A stretch of 64,000 nt of DNA from Hyphomicrobiales bacterium (GCA_900468805.1 UEIF01000030.1:62001-126000), one strand, 5' to 3'. Positions 43,256 to 52,216 are shown, counted from the first letter of the stretch. Notes: generated by a model not told the origin, from the sequence alone. Translations and numbers: made by a program.

Positions 43256-43311
43256 AAGCTCCGATGGAAATACGGTGTCGGGTTCACGACCCGGGCGCCG
43301 CTGCGGAGCTC
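43256..43311 (-). promoter_or_regulatory. Structured leader of the ybhL-type gene
   Basis: On the minus strand AGCTCCG (43310-43304) pairs with CGGAGCT (43263-43257) and encloses a hairpin CGGGT-CGTGA-ACCCG. The outer stem ends 14 nt before the start codon, next to the AAGAGG ribosome-binding site, so a switch in pairing could control initiation. Corbino and colleagues described a ybhL motif in alphaproteobacteria at this very position; I recognise the layout but could not run a covariance search. Confidence 0.6.
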
Positions 43312-43420
43312 CAGCATGCCTGCTGACAATATGAGGCTTTTGCCCTTTTCAAACAAGGCCTTTGCAATCAGCCGTTCGGTTAAATCGCCGTAAGGTGAAG
43401 GGGTATGAGCGTCTTACCCG

Positions 43421-45964
43421 TCACAGCTCGCGCAAAACGGGTGCCGCTTTCTGGCCGAGGATGCGCCAGGTGCCGATCAGGCCGATGCCGACGGTCAGCA
43501 CGAGGGCGGTGACCAGGGTCACACCTGCGACGTCAGGCATGAAAGTGGAGGGCAAGCGCATGATGCGGCTGACGATGAACCAGGCGGCCACGCCGCCGGC
43601 AAGGAGCGCGAAGATGGCGGTGGCGACACCAAGGATCAGGTATTCGTAGCTGAAAGCGCGGATCAGCATGGTCCGGGTCGCGCCGAGGGTTTTCAGCACA
43701 ACGGCATCATGGGTGCGCGCCCGGTTGCCGGCGGCCAGCGCTCCTGCCAGCACGAGGATGGAGGCGATGAGGGCAACGGAGGCGGCTGCGCGGATCGCAG
43801 TCGCAAGCTCGCCGACCAACTGGTTGACGATATCGATCGCGTCCTTGACGCGGACACTCGTGATCGTCGGATAGGTGTTGGTCACGGATTTCAGGATTGC
43901 GGCGTCTTCAGTCTCCGTGGATGCGGGATCCGTCAGTGTCGCCAACCATGCATGCGGAGCGCCACGGAAGGTGTTCGGCGAGAACACCATGACGAAATTG
44001 ATCGACAGCGATTCCCACTCGACCCGCCGCAGATTGGCAATCTTGGCGGTGATGTTGCGGCCGAGCACGTTGACGGTGACGGTATCGCCGATCTTCAGGC
44101 CGAGCTCACGCGCCTCCTCCGCCGAGAAAGAGACAAGCGGCTCGCCGCTATAATCCTTGCCCCACCACTGGCCTTCGGTTAGGGCGGAATTCTCCGGCAG
44201 GCTTTCCTCGTAGGTAATGCCACGGTCGCCATTCAGCACCCAGCGGCCCGCCGCCGGCACGTTCATCTTGGTCACATCCTGGCCATTAAAGGCGATGATG
44301 CGGCCGCGCAGCATCGGCACTTCCACCAGTTTGCCGTTCGGCGACTGGGTGTGGATCAGGTTGCGGAAGGCATCGACCTCGGCACTCTGGATATCGACGA
44401 AGAAGAAGTTCGGGGCGCCCTCGTTCATGCGGCCGGTCAATTGCTGGCGCAGGTTTCCATCGATCAGCGTGAGGGTCACGAGCAATGCAAGGCCGAGGCC
44501 GAGCGAGAGGACGACTGACGGTGTCAAAGCGCCGGGGCGGTGGATATTGCCGATCGCCAGCCTGAGCGCCGGCGAGCTGACGCGCGGGCTCCTGCGCGCC
44601 AACCAGGCAATCAGCGCGGCGACAAGGCGCAAAATGACGAAGGCGAAGATGATGGCACCGACGAAAACCACGGCGATGAAGCGGTCATAGGCGGTAAAGA
44701 TGGCAAGGCCGGCCAACGAGGCCATGAAGAGCGCGGCAAGCAGCACATAGGGCCAGGAGGGCAGGCGGCGGGCTTCAAAACCCTGCTCGCGGAAGAGGGC
44801 GGTGGCAGGAACTTCGCGCGCATGGCCAAGCGGCAGGATGGCGAAGGCGAGCGTCGTCAGCATGCCGAAGAGGGCTGCAAGCAGTAGCGCGCCGGGATAA
44901 AGCGTCGGATCCGTGGAAACCGGCAGGAACTGGGCAAGAAACTGTGCCGCCAGCATCGGTGACAGCGCGCCGAGCACCAGGCCGATCAGGATGCCGCCCG
45001 CCGCGATGAGAGCGATCTGGAACAGGTATATCCAGACAACGACCGCCGCTGGCGCGCCGAGGCACTTGAAGGTCGCGATCGTCGTGCGCTTGGCGTCAAG
45101 GAAGGCGCGTACCGCATTGGCGACGCCGACGCCGCCGACGATGAGTGCGGTCAGACCGACCAGCGTCAGGAACTGCGTGAAGCGGGTGATGTTTTCCGTC
45201 AGGGACGGTGCCGCGCGATCGCTGGTGCGGATCGACCAGCCGGCCGACGGGAATTCCCTGGTCGCGCGGGCCTGGATGCCGGCCATCGTACCGCGGTCTT
45301 CCAGCTTGATCTTGTAGGCATGCTCCACAAGGCTGCCGGTCTGGATCAGGCCGGAGGCCTGAAGCGCGTTCCGGCTGACCAGCATACGGGGGGCGAAACC
45401 GAAGCCTTCAGAGAGTGCATCCGGTTCCGTCTTGACGGTGCCGGTGATGCTGAGCTTGACGTTGCCGAGCAGCAATTCGTCGCCGATCTGCAATCCCAGC
45501 CGCTCCAGCAGCAACGGGGCGACAACGGCGCCGTAGGTGCCGCCCTCTCCTGATAGCATGGAAGCAAGCGGATAATTCGGCTCTGCTTCGAAGGTGCCAT
45601 AAAGCGGATAGGCCCCGTCGACAGCCTTGACCTCGACCAGCGCTTGATCGGATCCGTCGGGCTTGCGAGCCATGGAGCGCAGGCCGGTGGAGACGGAAAC
45701 CTCCCCGAGGCCGCGCAGAAAATTCATCTCCTCTGGCGTGGCTTCGCGGTTGTTGAGTTCGAAGCGAACATCACCGGCGAGAAGCTCCTGTCCCTGCGAA
45801 GCGATCGTATCGGTGATCGACTGAGATACCGAATTGACCGCAGCGATTGCCGCGGTGCCAAGCGCGATACAGGCGAGGAAGATGTAGAAGCCTTTCAGGC
45901 CGCCGCGCAGCTCGCGAAGGGCCAGGCGGAAGGCGAGCGAGATGCGCGGTGTGACGATCCTCAT
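43421..45964 (-). CDS. ybbP: ABC transporter permease, FtsX-like (YbbP type)
   Basis: An 847-residue membrane protein with about ten segments in two FtsX-like halves separated by a large periplasmic domain (about residues 50-250 and 490-660). It starts RISLAFRLALRELRGGLKGFYIFLACIALGTAAIAAVNSVS. FDNA blocks are typical: GGVGVANAVRAFLDAKRTTIATFKCLGAP and RTHDAVVLKTLGATRTMLIRAFSYEYLILG. Its ATG overlaps the ATPase gene stop (ATGA). In E. coli, ybbA-ybbP lie divergent from tesA, the same as here. Substrate unknown. Confidence 0.92.
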   Translation of the reverse strand: MRIVTPRISLAFRLALRELRGGLKGFYIFLACIALGTAAIAAVNSVSQSITDTIASQGQELLAGDVRFELNNREATPEEMNFLRGLGEVSVSTGLRSMARKPDGSDQALVEVKAVDGAYPLYGTFEAEPNYPLASMLSGEGGTYGAVVAPLLLERLGLQIGDELLLGNVKLSITGTVKTEPDALSEGFGFAPRMLVSRNALQASGLIQTGSLVEHAYKIKLEDRGTMAGIQARATREFPSAGWSIRTSDRAAPSLTENITRFTQFLTLVGLTALIVGGVGVANAVRAFLDAKRTTIATFKCLGAPAAVVVWIYLFQIALIAAGGILIGLVLGALSPMLAAQFLAQFLPVSTDPTLYPGALLLAALFGMLTTLAFAILPLGHAREVPATALFREQGFEARRLPSWPYVLLAALFMASLAGLAIFTAYDRFIAVVFVGAIIFAFVILRLVAALIAWLARRSPRVSSPALRLAIGNIHRPGALTPSVVLSLGLGLALLVTLTLIDGNLRQQLTGRMNEGAPNFFFVDIQSAEVDAFRNLIHTQSPNGKLVEVPMLRGRIIAFNGQDVTKMNVPAAGRWVLNGDRGITYEESLPENSALTEGQWWGKDYSGEPLVSFSAEEARELGLKIGDTVTVNVLGRNITAKIANLRRVEWESLSINFVMVFSPNTFRGAPHAWLATLTDPASTETEDAAILKSVTNTYPTITSVRVKDAIDIVNQLVGELATAIRAAASVALIASILVLAGALAAGNRARTHDAVVLKTLGATRTMLIRAFSYEYLILGVATAIFALLAGGVAAWFIVSRIMRLPSTFMPDVAGVTLVTALVLTVGIGLIGTWRILGQKAAPVLREL

Positions 45965-46668
45965 GCGATCGCCGCCTCGGAGCGACGGGCGGCGCTGTCG
46001 CCTTCAATGCGGCCGGAGCGGACGCGGATCTGGCGCGAGCAACGGTTGGCGAGGCCGACATCGTGCGTCACGAGCAGCAAGGTCATGCCGCGCTCGGCCT
46101 GCTTGGAGAACAGGAGATCGGCGATCTGCCGGCCGGTATCGGTGTCAAGATTGCCGGTCGGCTCGTCGGCGATCAGCAGTGCAGGCGAGGGAGCCAGCGC
46201 GCGGGCGATTGCAACACGCTGCTGTTCGCCGCCTGAGAGCTGACCGGGATAATGGCTCAGGCGCTCGCCGAGCCCGACGGAGTTCAGCTCGCGTTGGGCG
46301 ATCTCGAAGGGGTTGGGAATATTGGCGAGCTCGAGCGGCACCGCGACGTTTTCCAGTGCCGTCATGTTGGCGATCAGATGGAAGGACTGGAAGACGATGC
46401 CGATGTTGCGACCGCGGAAATCGGCGACCTGATCCTCGCTCAGCGCATGCAGGGGCGTGTCGTTGATGTTGATCTCGCCGCTGTCGAGCTTTTCCAGGCC
46501 TGCAAGCACCATCAGGAGCGTGGACTTGCCGGAGCCGGAAGGACCGACGATGCCGACGGATTCGCCGGCGCTGATCTCCAGATCAATGCCCTTCAACACA
46601 TGGACGGAGGCCGCAGCGCTACCGAGCGTCAAATCGGCTTGTTTCAGATCGATGATGGTTTTGGCCAA
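45961..46668 (-). CDS. ybbA: ABC transporter ATP-binding protein (YbbA type)
   Basis: A 235-residue ATPase of the LolD/MacB type. Walker A VGPSGSGKSTLLMVLAGLEKLDSGEI, signature YPGQLSGGEQQRVAIARAL, Walker B LLIADEPTGNLD, and H-loop VTHDVGLANRC. A TTG start at 46668 is favoured, since LAKTIIDLKQADLTLG is where the family begins; the 66 open codons upstream run through the divergent promoter. GGGCGA lies near the start. It pairs with YbbP. Confidence 0.9.
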   Translation of the reverse strand: MAKTIIDLKQADLTLGSAAASVHVLKGIDLEISAGESVGIVGPSGSGKSTLLMVLAGLEKLDSGEININDTPLHALSEDQVADFRGRNIGIVFQSFHLIANMTALENVAVPLELANIPNPFEIAQRELNSVGLGERLSHYPGQLSGGEQQRVAIARALAPSPALLIADEPTGNLDTDTGRQIADLLFSKQAERGMTLLLVTHDVGLANRCSRQIRVRSGRIEGDSAARRSEAAIA

Positions 46669-46740
46669 CAGAAATCGCCCTATATAATTCCCTAACCGAA
46701 TGGCCGCATAACGGCACCTAGCCAATCTAGGGAAAGCATT

Positions 46741-47385
46741 ATGAGATTTAAAGTTGCCGCCCTTCACTTCGCCGTCATTGTTTCCGCACTGATTTTCTCG
46801 ACGGCTGCCGAAGCCCGCACCATCAATCTGGTCGGTTTCGGCGACAGCCTGATGGCGGGCTACCAATTGCCGCCGGGCGATGGCTTTCCTGAGAAGCTGC
46901 AGGCGTCCCTGAAAGCCAAGGGGATCGATGTTGCGATCACCAATGCCGGCGTCTCCGGCGATACGACGACGGGCGGGCTCGCGCGAATCGACTGGTCTGT
47001 CCCTGACGGCACCGACGGCGTTATCCTCGAGCTTGGTGCCAATGATGCGCTTCGCGGCATTCCCCCGGAACAGAGCGAAAAAAATCTCGACGAGATGATA
47101 AGCCGGTTAAAGCAGCGCGGCATCGCCGTCCTGCTCGCCGGCATGATAGCGCCGCCGAACATGGGCGCGGATTATGCCGAACGCTTCAACCCGATTTACC
47201 AGAAACTCGCGGAAAAACATGGCGTTGAACTCTATCCATTTTTCCTCGACGGCGTGGTCCTGGATGCTGGTCTGAAGCTCGACGACGGCATGCATCCCAA
47301 TGCCAAGGGTGTCAATGTGATGGTGGAGAAGATGGAACCGGCTGTCACAAAATTCGTCGAGACGATTTCTTCTGTGAAGAAATAG
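46741..47385 (+). CDS. tesA: SGNH esterase / thioesterase I (TesA)
   Basis: A 214-residue periplasmic hydrolase with a signal peptide (MRFKVAALHFAVIVSALIF, cut near AEA). SGNH blocks: block I GFGDSLMAGYQLP (Ser), GDTTTGG with Gly, ELGANDALRG (Asn), and block V DDGMHPNAKG (Asp-His). Family members act as acyl-CoA thioesterase, protease I, lysophospholipase L1 and arylesterase. It is divergent from ybbA-ybbP, a pairing shared with gammaproteobacteria. Confidence 0.94.
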   Translation: MRFKVAALHFAVIVSALIFSTAAEARTINLVGFGDSLMAGYQLPPGDGFPEKLQASLKAKGIDVAITNAGVSGDTTTGGLARIDWSVPDGTDGVILELGANDALRGIPPEQSEKNLDEMISRLKQRGIAVLLAGMIAPPNMGADYAERFNPIYQKLAEKHGVELYPFFLDGVVLDAGLKLDDGMHPNAKGVNVMVEKMEPAVTKFVETISSVKK

Positions 47386-47453
47386 GGGCTTGCACAGGTT
47401 TGTAATGCGTGATTCCGTGTGAGCACCTGCAAAAGATTCGGGGAGTGCTCGTT

Positions 47454-48047
47454 ATGCCGAGACTTTTTACCGCCCTCGAAATTCCGCGCAATGCGGCGAT
47501 GAGCCTATCATTGTTGCGCGGTGGTCTTCCCGGAGCACGATGGATCGATGTGGAGAATTACCACATCACACTTCGCTTCATCGGCGATGTCGATGGCCGG
47601 ACCGCAGACGAAATCGTCGAGCGCCTCGACCGGATCGACCGGCCGGAATTCCAGCTCCGGCTTGATGGCATCGGCTCTTTCGGCTCCAAGAAACCGCATT
47701 CGATCTGGGCCGGGGTTTCTCCTTCGCCGGAAATGTACGCCCTGCAGGGCGAGATCGAGCGGATCTGCCAGCGCATCGGCTTGCCGCCGGACCCGCGCAA
47801 GTTCACGCCGCATGTAACGCTCGCCCGGCTGAAATATTCGCGCGTCGACGATGTCGTGCAGTATCTCGCCGGCCGCGGCAACTTCCAGACCTCAACCTTC
47901 ACCGTGCCGCGCTTCGTGCTTCTGTCGTCGCGCGAATCGGTCGGCGGCGGGCCTTACCTGACCGAGGAAGTCTTCCCGCTCCACGAGCCGCTGATGGTGC
48001 CGAGCCTTTCGACCAGCGTATTGCAGCCGTTCAAGAGCCTCGCATAG
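47454..48047 (+). CDS. thpR: RNA 2',3'-cyclic phosphodiesterase ThpR
   Basis: A 197-residue 2H phosphoesterase (LigT). The two HxT motifs are HITLRF (His37, Thr39) and HVTLAR (His120, Thr122). Start MPRLFTALEIPRNAAM. It opens 2',3'-cyclic phosphate RNA ends. Its last 94 bp are overlapped by a phosphatase gene read in the opposite direction; the C-terminal segment (RESVGGGPYLTEEVFPL) is nevertheless family-like. Confidence 0.92.
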   Translation: MPRLFTALEIPRNAAMSLSLLRGGLPGARWIDVENYHITLRFIGDVDGRTADEIVERLDRIDRPEFQLRLDGIGSFGSKKPHSIWAGVSPSPEMYALQGEIERICQRIGLPPDPRKFTPHVTLARLKYSRVDDVVQYLAGRGNFQTSTFTVPRFVLLSSRESVGGGPYLTEEVFPLHEPLMVPSLSTSVLQPFKSLA

Positions 48048-48454
48048 ACGAACTCGAAGTCTTCCGGGCCGCCATAGTAGGGGTCCGGAATATCTTCGCC
48101 GGTGCCCAGCGCGAAATCGCCGAAAAGGTGAATGTTATCCGCATGTGGCGAACGGCGGCGCAGTTCCGCAACATTCGAGTGGTCCATGGCAAGGATCAGA
48201 TCAAAATCTTCGAAATCGCCGGCCAATATGCGTCGGGCGCGTTGCCCGGCAATGTCGATGCCGTGGGCGCTTGCGGTTGCAATCGAGCGGCGGTCCGGCA
48301 ATTCGCCTTGATGCCAGCCGCCGAGACCGGCGGAATCGACGTGGACTGCATCATCAAGGCCTGCTCTAGCCACGACGCGGCTGAAAATTCCCTCTGCGAG
48401 CGGTGAGCGGCAGATATTGCCCATGCAAACAAAGAGGATGCTGATACGTTTCAT
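47954..48454 (-). CDS. Low-molecular-weight protein tyrosine phosphatase
   Basis: A 166-residue phosphatase. The P-loop is VCMGNICRSPLAE (Cys10, Arg16), the general acid loop is DIPDPYYGGPEDFE, and the DSAGLGGWHQG stretch is typical. The last 12-15 residues (GSWSGKTSSVR) are not conserved and lie on the strand opposite the 3' end of thpR, forming a 94-bp tail-to-tail overlap. Possible roles are in capsule or exopolysaccharide control, but here the gene is alone. The start is ATG 35 bp from the divergent pterin dehydratase. Confidence 0.92.
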   Translation of the reverse strand: MKRISILFVCMGNICRSPLAEGIFSRVVARAGLDDAVHVDSAGLGGWHQGELPDRRSIATASAHGIDIAGQRARRILAGDFEDFDLILAMDHSNVAELRRRSPHADNIHLFGDFALGTGEDIPDPYYGGPEDFEFVYARLLNGCNTLVERLGTISGSWSGKTSSVR

Positions 48455-48489
48455 CTGGGAGCCTTACGGAAGGATGAAAGGAGCATGGC

Positions 48490-48795
48490 ATGAAACGGGA
48501 AAAGCTGGAAAGGGCGGCCATCACTGAGTTGCTCGGCGATCTGGAGGGCTGGACGCTCGATGATGCGGCAGGTTCGATTTCGAAGACCTTCAAATTCGCC
48601 AGTTTCGTGGAGGCCTTCGGCTTCATGGCAGAGTCGGCGCTCGCGGCCGAGAAGCTCAACCATCATCCGGAATGGTTCAACGTCTATTCCCGTGTCGAGG
48701 TGAAGCTCAACACCCATGATGCCGGCGGGCTGACCGAGCTGGACTTCAAGCTCGCAAAGGCCATGGAGAAGGCGGCGGCGCGGCGGGCCGATTGA
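48490..48795 (+). CDS. phhB: 4a-hydroxytetrahydrobiopterin dehydratase
   Basis: A 101-residue PCD/DCoH protein that recycles the pterin cofactor of phenylalanine hydroxylase. LNHHPEWFNVYSRVEVKLNTHD has the three active-site His (His58, His59, His76) and the EW pair. AAGGAG precedes the ATG. It may also act in other pterin or molybdopterin pathways. Downstream YkvA gene follows in the same direction. Confidence 0.94.
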   Translation: MKREKLERAAITELLGDLEGWTLDDAAGSISKTFKFASFVEAFGFMAESALAAEKLNHHPEWFNVYSRVEVKLNTHDAGGLTELDFKLAKAMEKAAARRAD

Positions 48796-48846
48796 ATCGG
48801 TTCCGGCCATCACCATATGTTCGGAGCGACTAAAAGGGATACAGGG

Positions 48847-49239
48847 ATGGACGAGGTCAAATACGGGGAGATCCTGTTGCCGGGCGACGAGGATACTCAG
48901 AACCGGCGCGAAAAGACGGTGCGGCAGAAATTCTGGCCGACATTTCGTCGTGCCGTGCGCCAGATACCGTTTTCACGCGATGTGGTTGCCGGCTTCTATT
49001 GCGCCCTCGATCCGCAGACACCTGCCAGGGTGCGTGGCGTGCTCCTGGCGGCACTTGCCTACTTCGTCATGCCTGTCGACATCATCCCCGATGTCTTCGC
49101 CGTCATCGGCTTTTCGGACGACATTGCCGTCCTGTCGGCAGCCTTTGCCATGGTCAGGGGGAACATCCGGTCAAGCCACTACGAGGCTGCCGACCGTGTG
49201 CTTGCCGACCAGTCCGAAGACGGTATGAAGACGATTTAG
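48847..49239 (+). CDS. YkvA family (DUF1232) membrane protein
   Basis: A 130-residue protein with a soluble N-terminus and two hydrophobic segments. The core is YFVMPVDIIPDVFAVIGFSDDIAVLSAAFAMV, the DUF1232 signature (xxPIDLIPDFxPxxGYxDD). ATG at 48847 follows AGGGA; an upstream in-frame start (MFGATKRD) is less likely. The family is widespread and its function unknown. It overlaps the sigma-factor gene tail by four bases (convergent). Confidence 0.86.
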   Translation: MDEVKYGEILLPGDEDTQNRREKTVRQKFWPTFRRAVRQIPFSRDVVAGFYCALDPQTPARVRGVLLAALAYFVMPVDIIPDVFAVIGFSDDIAVLSAAFAMVRGNIRSSHYEAADRVLADQSEDGMKTI

Positions 49240-49805
49240 GCCTCTTCCCGCTCCAGCAGGTTTCGGAGTTTGCCAAAGGCGAGCCTGATGCGCGACTTGA
49301 CGGTGCCGAGCGGCAGGCCGGTCGCCTCGGCTATTTCGGTATGCGACTGGCCAAGGAAGAAGGCGGCCTGCAGCAGCGCCCTCTGCTCTTCCGGCAACTG
49401 GCCGACGGCGTCGCGTACCTGCGCGTCGCGGTCGTCATTGGCAACGATTTCGTCAGCGCGCATTTCTTCGGGTGGCTGGAGCGTAGGGTCCTCCCCGTCG
49501 AAAACGCGCACCTGCGCGCGGCGCTGAAGATCGATGCGCCGGTTGCGGGCGATGCGGAAAAGCCAGGTGGAGAGAGAGGAGCGGGTGGGATCGTAGAGGC
49601 CGGCCTTGTGCCAAAGGACAATCATGATTTCCTGCACAAGTTCCTCGGCCTCGCCTGATGTCATCTTCTGGCGCATCAGCCACGATTTGAGGCGCGGTGC
49701 GAAATAGTCGAAGAGTACAGAGAATGCGGATTCGTCGCGCTCATCTGCAACGGCCTTTGCGAGGGCAGCGAAACGCTGTTTTTCCTCGGCATCCATCCCT
49801 CTCAC
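49236..49805 (-). CDS. ECF-type RNA polymerase sigma factor
   Basis: A 189-residue sigma-70 factor with only regions 2 and 4. Region 2 is FDYFAPRLKSWLMRQKMTSGEAEELVQEIMIVLWHKAGLYDPTRSSLSTWLFRIARNRRIDLQRR. Region 4 is LPEEQRALLQAAFFLGQSHTEIAEATGLPLGTVKSRIRLAFGKLR. The start is GTG at 49805 or ATG at 49796. The sequence is like the group controlled by ChrR-type zinc anti-sigma proteins. No anti-sigma gene lies downstream (it converges with YkvA) or upstream, which is unusual. Confidence 0.92.
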   Translation of the reverse strand: MRGMDAEEKQRFAALAKAVADERDESAFSVLFDYFAPRLKSWLMRQKMTSGEAEELVQEIMIVLWHKAGLYDPTRSSLSTWLFRIARNRRIDLQRRAQVRVFDGEDPTLQPPEEMRADEIVANDDRDAQVRDAVGQLPEEQRALLQAAFFLGQSHTEIAEATGLPLGTVKSRIRLAFGKLRNLLEREEA

Positions 49806-50133
49806 GAACTCCCTGCGGTCAAGATTTCGGTCTGAATTTCCTTATCTTAACGACCTACAACGGATTTTAGAAAGGTCAAACTCTTGCCTGAATCTTTGTG
49901 TCTTAAATTCTCCCGAACGGATGGGCTGGGCCATCACGACAGCGCACGGTCACACGCGCCGCTGCCGGTTCGCAAAGTTAACAGTCGGGCGAAAATGAAA
50001 CAGGCAGGTACAATTCGCAGCCATTGTTGACCATTTGGTAACCTGAATTAAGTCAAAATAAAGCAGATCGTGATTATGCGCCGCCCGCAATGATCGCTTC
50101 GGGCCTTGAACCGCAAGAACCGGCAGGAATTCC
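49806..50133. other. 328-bp intergenic region between sigma factor and ialB-like gene
   Basis: Divergent promoter region for the ECF sigma gene and the IalB-like gene. TAAGA-like elements are present on the sigma side at about 49846 and 49903, but -35 spacing does not fit known ECF consensus. No gene, repeat or RNA gene is recognised here. Confidence 0.5.
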
Positions 50134-50643
50134 ATGTTCGTAAAAAGTATCGTATCCGCTTTCGCCCTCACAGTTGCTATGACCGGAGTGGCGGCAGCGC
50201 AGCAGGCGGCTCCGACCCGCATCCAGCAGTTCCAGGCATGGGGCGCTTACTCGTACAAATCCGGCAACGCTACCGTTTGCTACGTGCTATCGGTGCCGAC
50301 CGCAAAGCAGCCGGCAAGCGTCGACCACGGTGACAACTTCTTCATCGTTTCCCAGCGTCCGGGCCAGAATATCTCCTACGAGCCGCAGGCGATGATGGGC
50401 TACACGGTGCAGGAGAACTCCAAGGTCAACGTGACGATCGATAACAAGACCTTCGTGATGTTCACCAAGGACAAGGCAGCCTGGGTCGAGAATGCCGCGC
50501 AGGAGCCGGCTCTCGTCGCCGCCATGAAGACCGGTCATTCGATGACCGTCAGCGCCACCTCGCGCAAGGGCACCGGCACATCCTACAGCTATTCCCTGTC
50601 CGGCATTTCTGCCGCGCTGAAGCAGATCGAAAGCTGCAAGTAA
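50134..50643 (+). CDS. Invasion-associated locus B (IalB) family protein
   Basis: A 169-residue secreted protein with a signal peptide (MFVKSIVSAFALTVAMTGVAAA, then QQAAPTR). The mature part has FQAWGAYSYKSGNATVCYVLSVPTAKQPA, a C-terminal LSGISAALKQIESCK, and two cysteines that probably form a disulfide. It fits the IalB family, named from Bartonella invasion genes, and common in rhizobia with no proven function. A GGCAGG lies before the ATG; a hairpin follows. Confidence 0.86.
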   Translation: MFVKSIVSAFALTVAMTGVAAAQQAAPTRIQQFQAWGAYSYKSGNATVCYVLSVPTAKQPASVDHGDNFFIVSQRPGQNISYEPQAMMGYTVQENSKVNVTIDNKTFVMFTKDKAAWVENAAQEPALVAAMKTGHSMTVSATSRKGTGTSYSYSLSGISAALKQIESCK

Positions 50644-50667
50644 GCGCGTGTCATCGGGCAAAGTTTC

Positions 50668-50700
50668 GAAGGCCGGCCTTGCGCCGGCCTTCGCCGTTTC
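50668..50700 (+). terminator. Hairpin terminator after ialB-like gene
   Basis: A perfect 10-bp stem GAAGGCCGGC/GCCGGCCTTC with a CTTGC loop, followed by GCCGTTTCC, a weak T tract. Confidence 0.75.
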
Positions 50701-50887
50701 CATCTATAGTGACGATTCCATGTCTAGTGACGTGGGGCGAAAATGATGCTAAAGCGGCGCGCAACTGCGGAAGGATGGCGATTTATCGCCGCTCCGCCCA
50801 TTCATTTCTGCAATCGTGCGTCAACGGCCCCGTAAGTCTTCCGGCTTTCCGGGATGGTTGCCATGTTGAGTTCGGGATTAGAAGATT

Positions 50888-52123
50888 ATGTCCGTTATGG
50901 ATGCGATGACCGTTGCCAAGCCCGCTGCGCAGGTACCTCTCGGCACTGAGCTTTCGCCCAAGCCCTCGCTGATCGGTCTGACGCGCGAGGAAATGAGTGC
51001 GGCGCTGCGCGAAAAGGGCGTGCCGGACAAGCAGATCAAGATGCGCGTCTCGCAGCTCTGGAACTGGATTTATGTGCGCGGCGTCTCCGACTTCGACCAT
51101 ATGACGAATGTCGCCAAGGACATGCGTGAGATGCTGAAGCAGCATTTCACCATTGCCCGGCCTGAAATCGTCGAAGAACAGATTTCCAATGACGGCACGC
51201 GCAAGTGGCTGCTGCGTTTTCCGCCGCGCGGCGCCGGCCGGCCGGTCGAGATCGAGGCCGTCTACATCCCTGAGGAAGGGCGCGGCACGCTCTGCATTTC
51301 CAGCCAGGTCGGCTGTACGCTGACCTGTTCCTTCTGTCACACCGGCACCCAGCGGCTGGTGCGCAACCTGACGGCAGAGGAAATTCTCTCCCAGCTTCTG
51401 TTGGCCCGCGACCGGCTGGGTGACTTCCCGGACCGCGACGTGCCCGTCGGCGCAATGGTGCCGTCGGAGGGACGCAAGGTCAGCAATATCGTGATGATGG
51501 GCATGGGCGAGCCGCTCTATAACTTCGATGCCGTCAAGCAGGCCCTGCTGATTGCCACGGATGGCGACGGCCTGTCGCTGTCCAGGCGCCGCGTGACGCT
51601 TTCCACTTCCGGCGTCGTGCCTGAGATCTTCCGAACCGGCGACGAAATCGGCGTGATGCTGGCGATCTCGCTGCATGCGGTGCGTGACGACCTGCGCGAT
51701 ATCCTCGTGCCGATCAACAAGAAGTATCCGTTGAAGGAACTGATTGACGCCTGCCGGAGCTATCCGGGGCTTTCGAATGCACGGCGCATCACCTTCGAAT
51801 ATGTGATGCTGAAGGACGTCAACGACAGCCTGGAAGACGCCAAGGGGCTCATTCAGCTTCTGAAGGGTGTACCGGCGAAGATCAACCTCATTCCCTTCAA
51901 CCCGTGGCCGGGTACGAATTACCAGTGTTCGGACTGGGAGCAGATCGAGAAGTTTGCCGATTTCATCAATTCGGCGGGTTATGCTTCGCCGATCCGCACG
52001 CCGCGCGGCCGCGACATCCTCGCCGCCTGCGGCCAGCTGAAGTCGGAATCCGAACGCATGCGAAAGACGGAGCGCCTGGCCTTCGAAGCGATGATGATCG
52101 CCAACCACGGCGCCGACGACTGA
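50888..52123 (+). CDS. rlmN: Dual-specificity RNA methyltransferase RlmN
   Basis: A 411-residue radical-SAM enzyme that methylates C2 of A2503 in 23S rRNA and A37 of some tRNAs. The cluster is GCTLTCSFC (Cys143, Cys147, Cys150). The C-terminal catalytic cysteine is in GRDILAACGQL. Other blocks: KWLLRFPPRG region, VSNIVMMGMGEPLYNFD and LTLSTSGVVPEIFR-like. Start MSVMDAMTV. The gene is monocistronic or leads into the ABC operon 94 bp later. Confidence 0.97.
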   Translation: MSVMDAMTVAKPAAQVPLGTELSPKPSLIGLTREEMSAALREKGVPDKQIKMRVSQLWNWIYVRGVSDFDHMTNVAKDMREMLKQHFTIARPEIVEEQISNDGTRKWLLRFPPRGAGRPVEIEAVYIPEEGRGTLCISSQVGCTLTCSFCHTGTQRLVRNLTAEEILSQLLLARDRLGDFPDRDVPVGAMVPSEGRKVSNIVMMGMGEPLYNFDAVKQALLIATDGDGLSLSRRRVTLSTSGVVPEIFRTGDEIGVMLAISLHAVRDDLRDILVPINKKYPLKELIDACRSYPGLSNARRITFEYVMLKDVNDSLEDAKGLIQLLKGVPAKINLIPFNPWPGTNYQCSDWEQIEKFADFINSAGYASPIRTPRGRDILAACGQLKSESERMRKTERLAFEAMMIANHGADD

Positions 52124-52216
52124 TCAGCAAGTTTGATCCTCGCTACAATTCTCCGCGATTGATTAAAGGGGACGCTTTTCTTAAAAGTGCTCTCAAAATC
52201 ATCCTGGAGGACACTC

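Noticed and set aside
49806..49920. TAAGA elements as an autoregulated promoter of the ECF sigma factor
   Set aside because: Distances to the possible TGACC or TGATG -35 boxes are 23-25 bp, too long for the ECF promoters I know.
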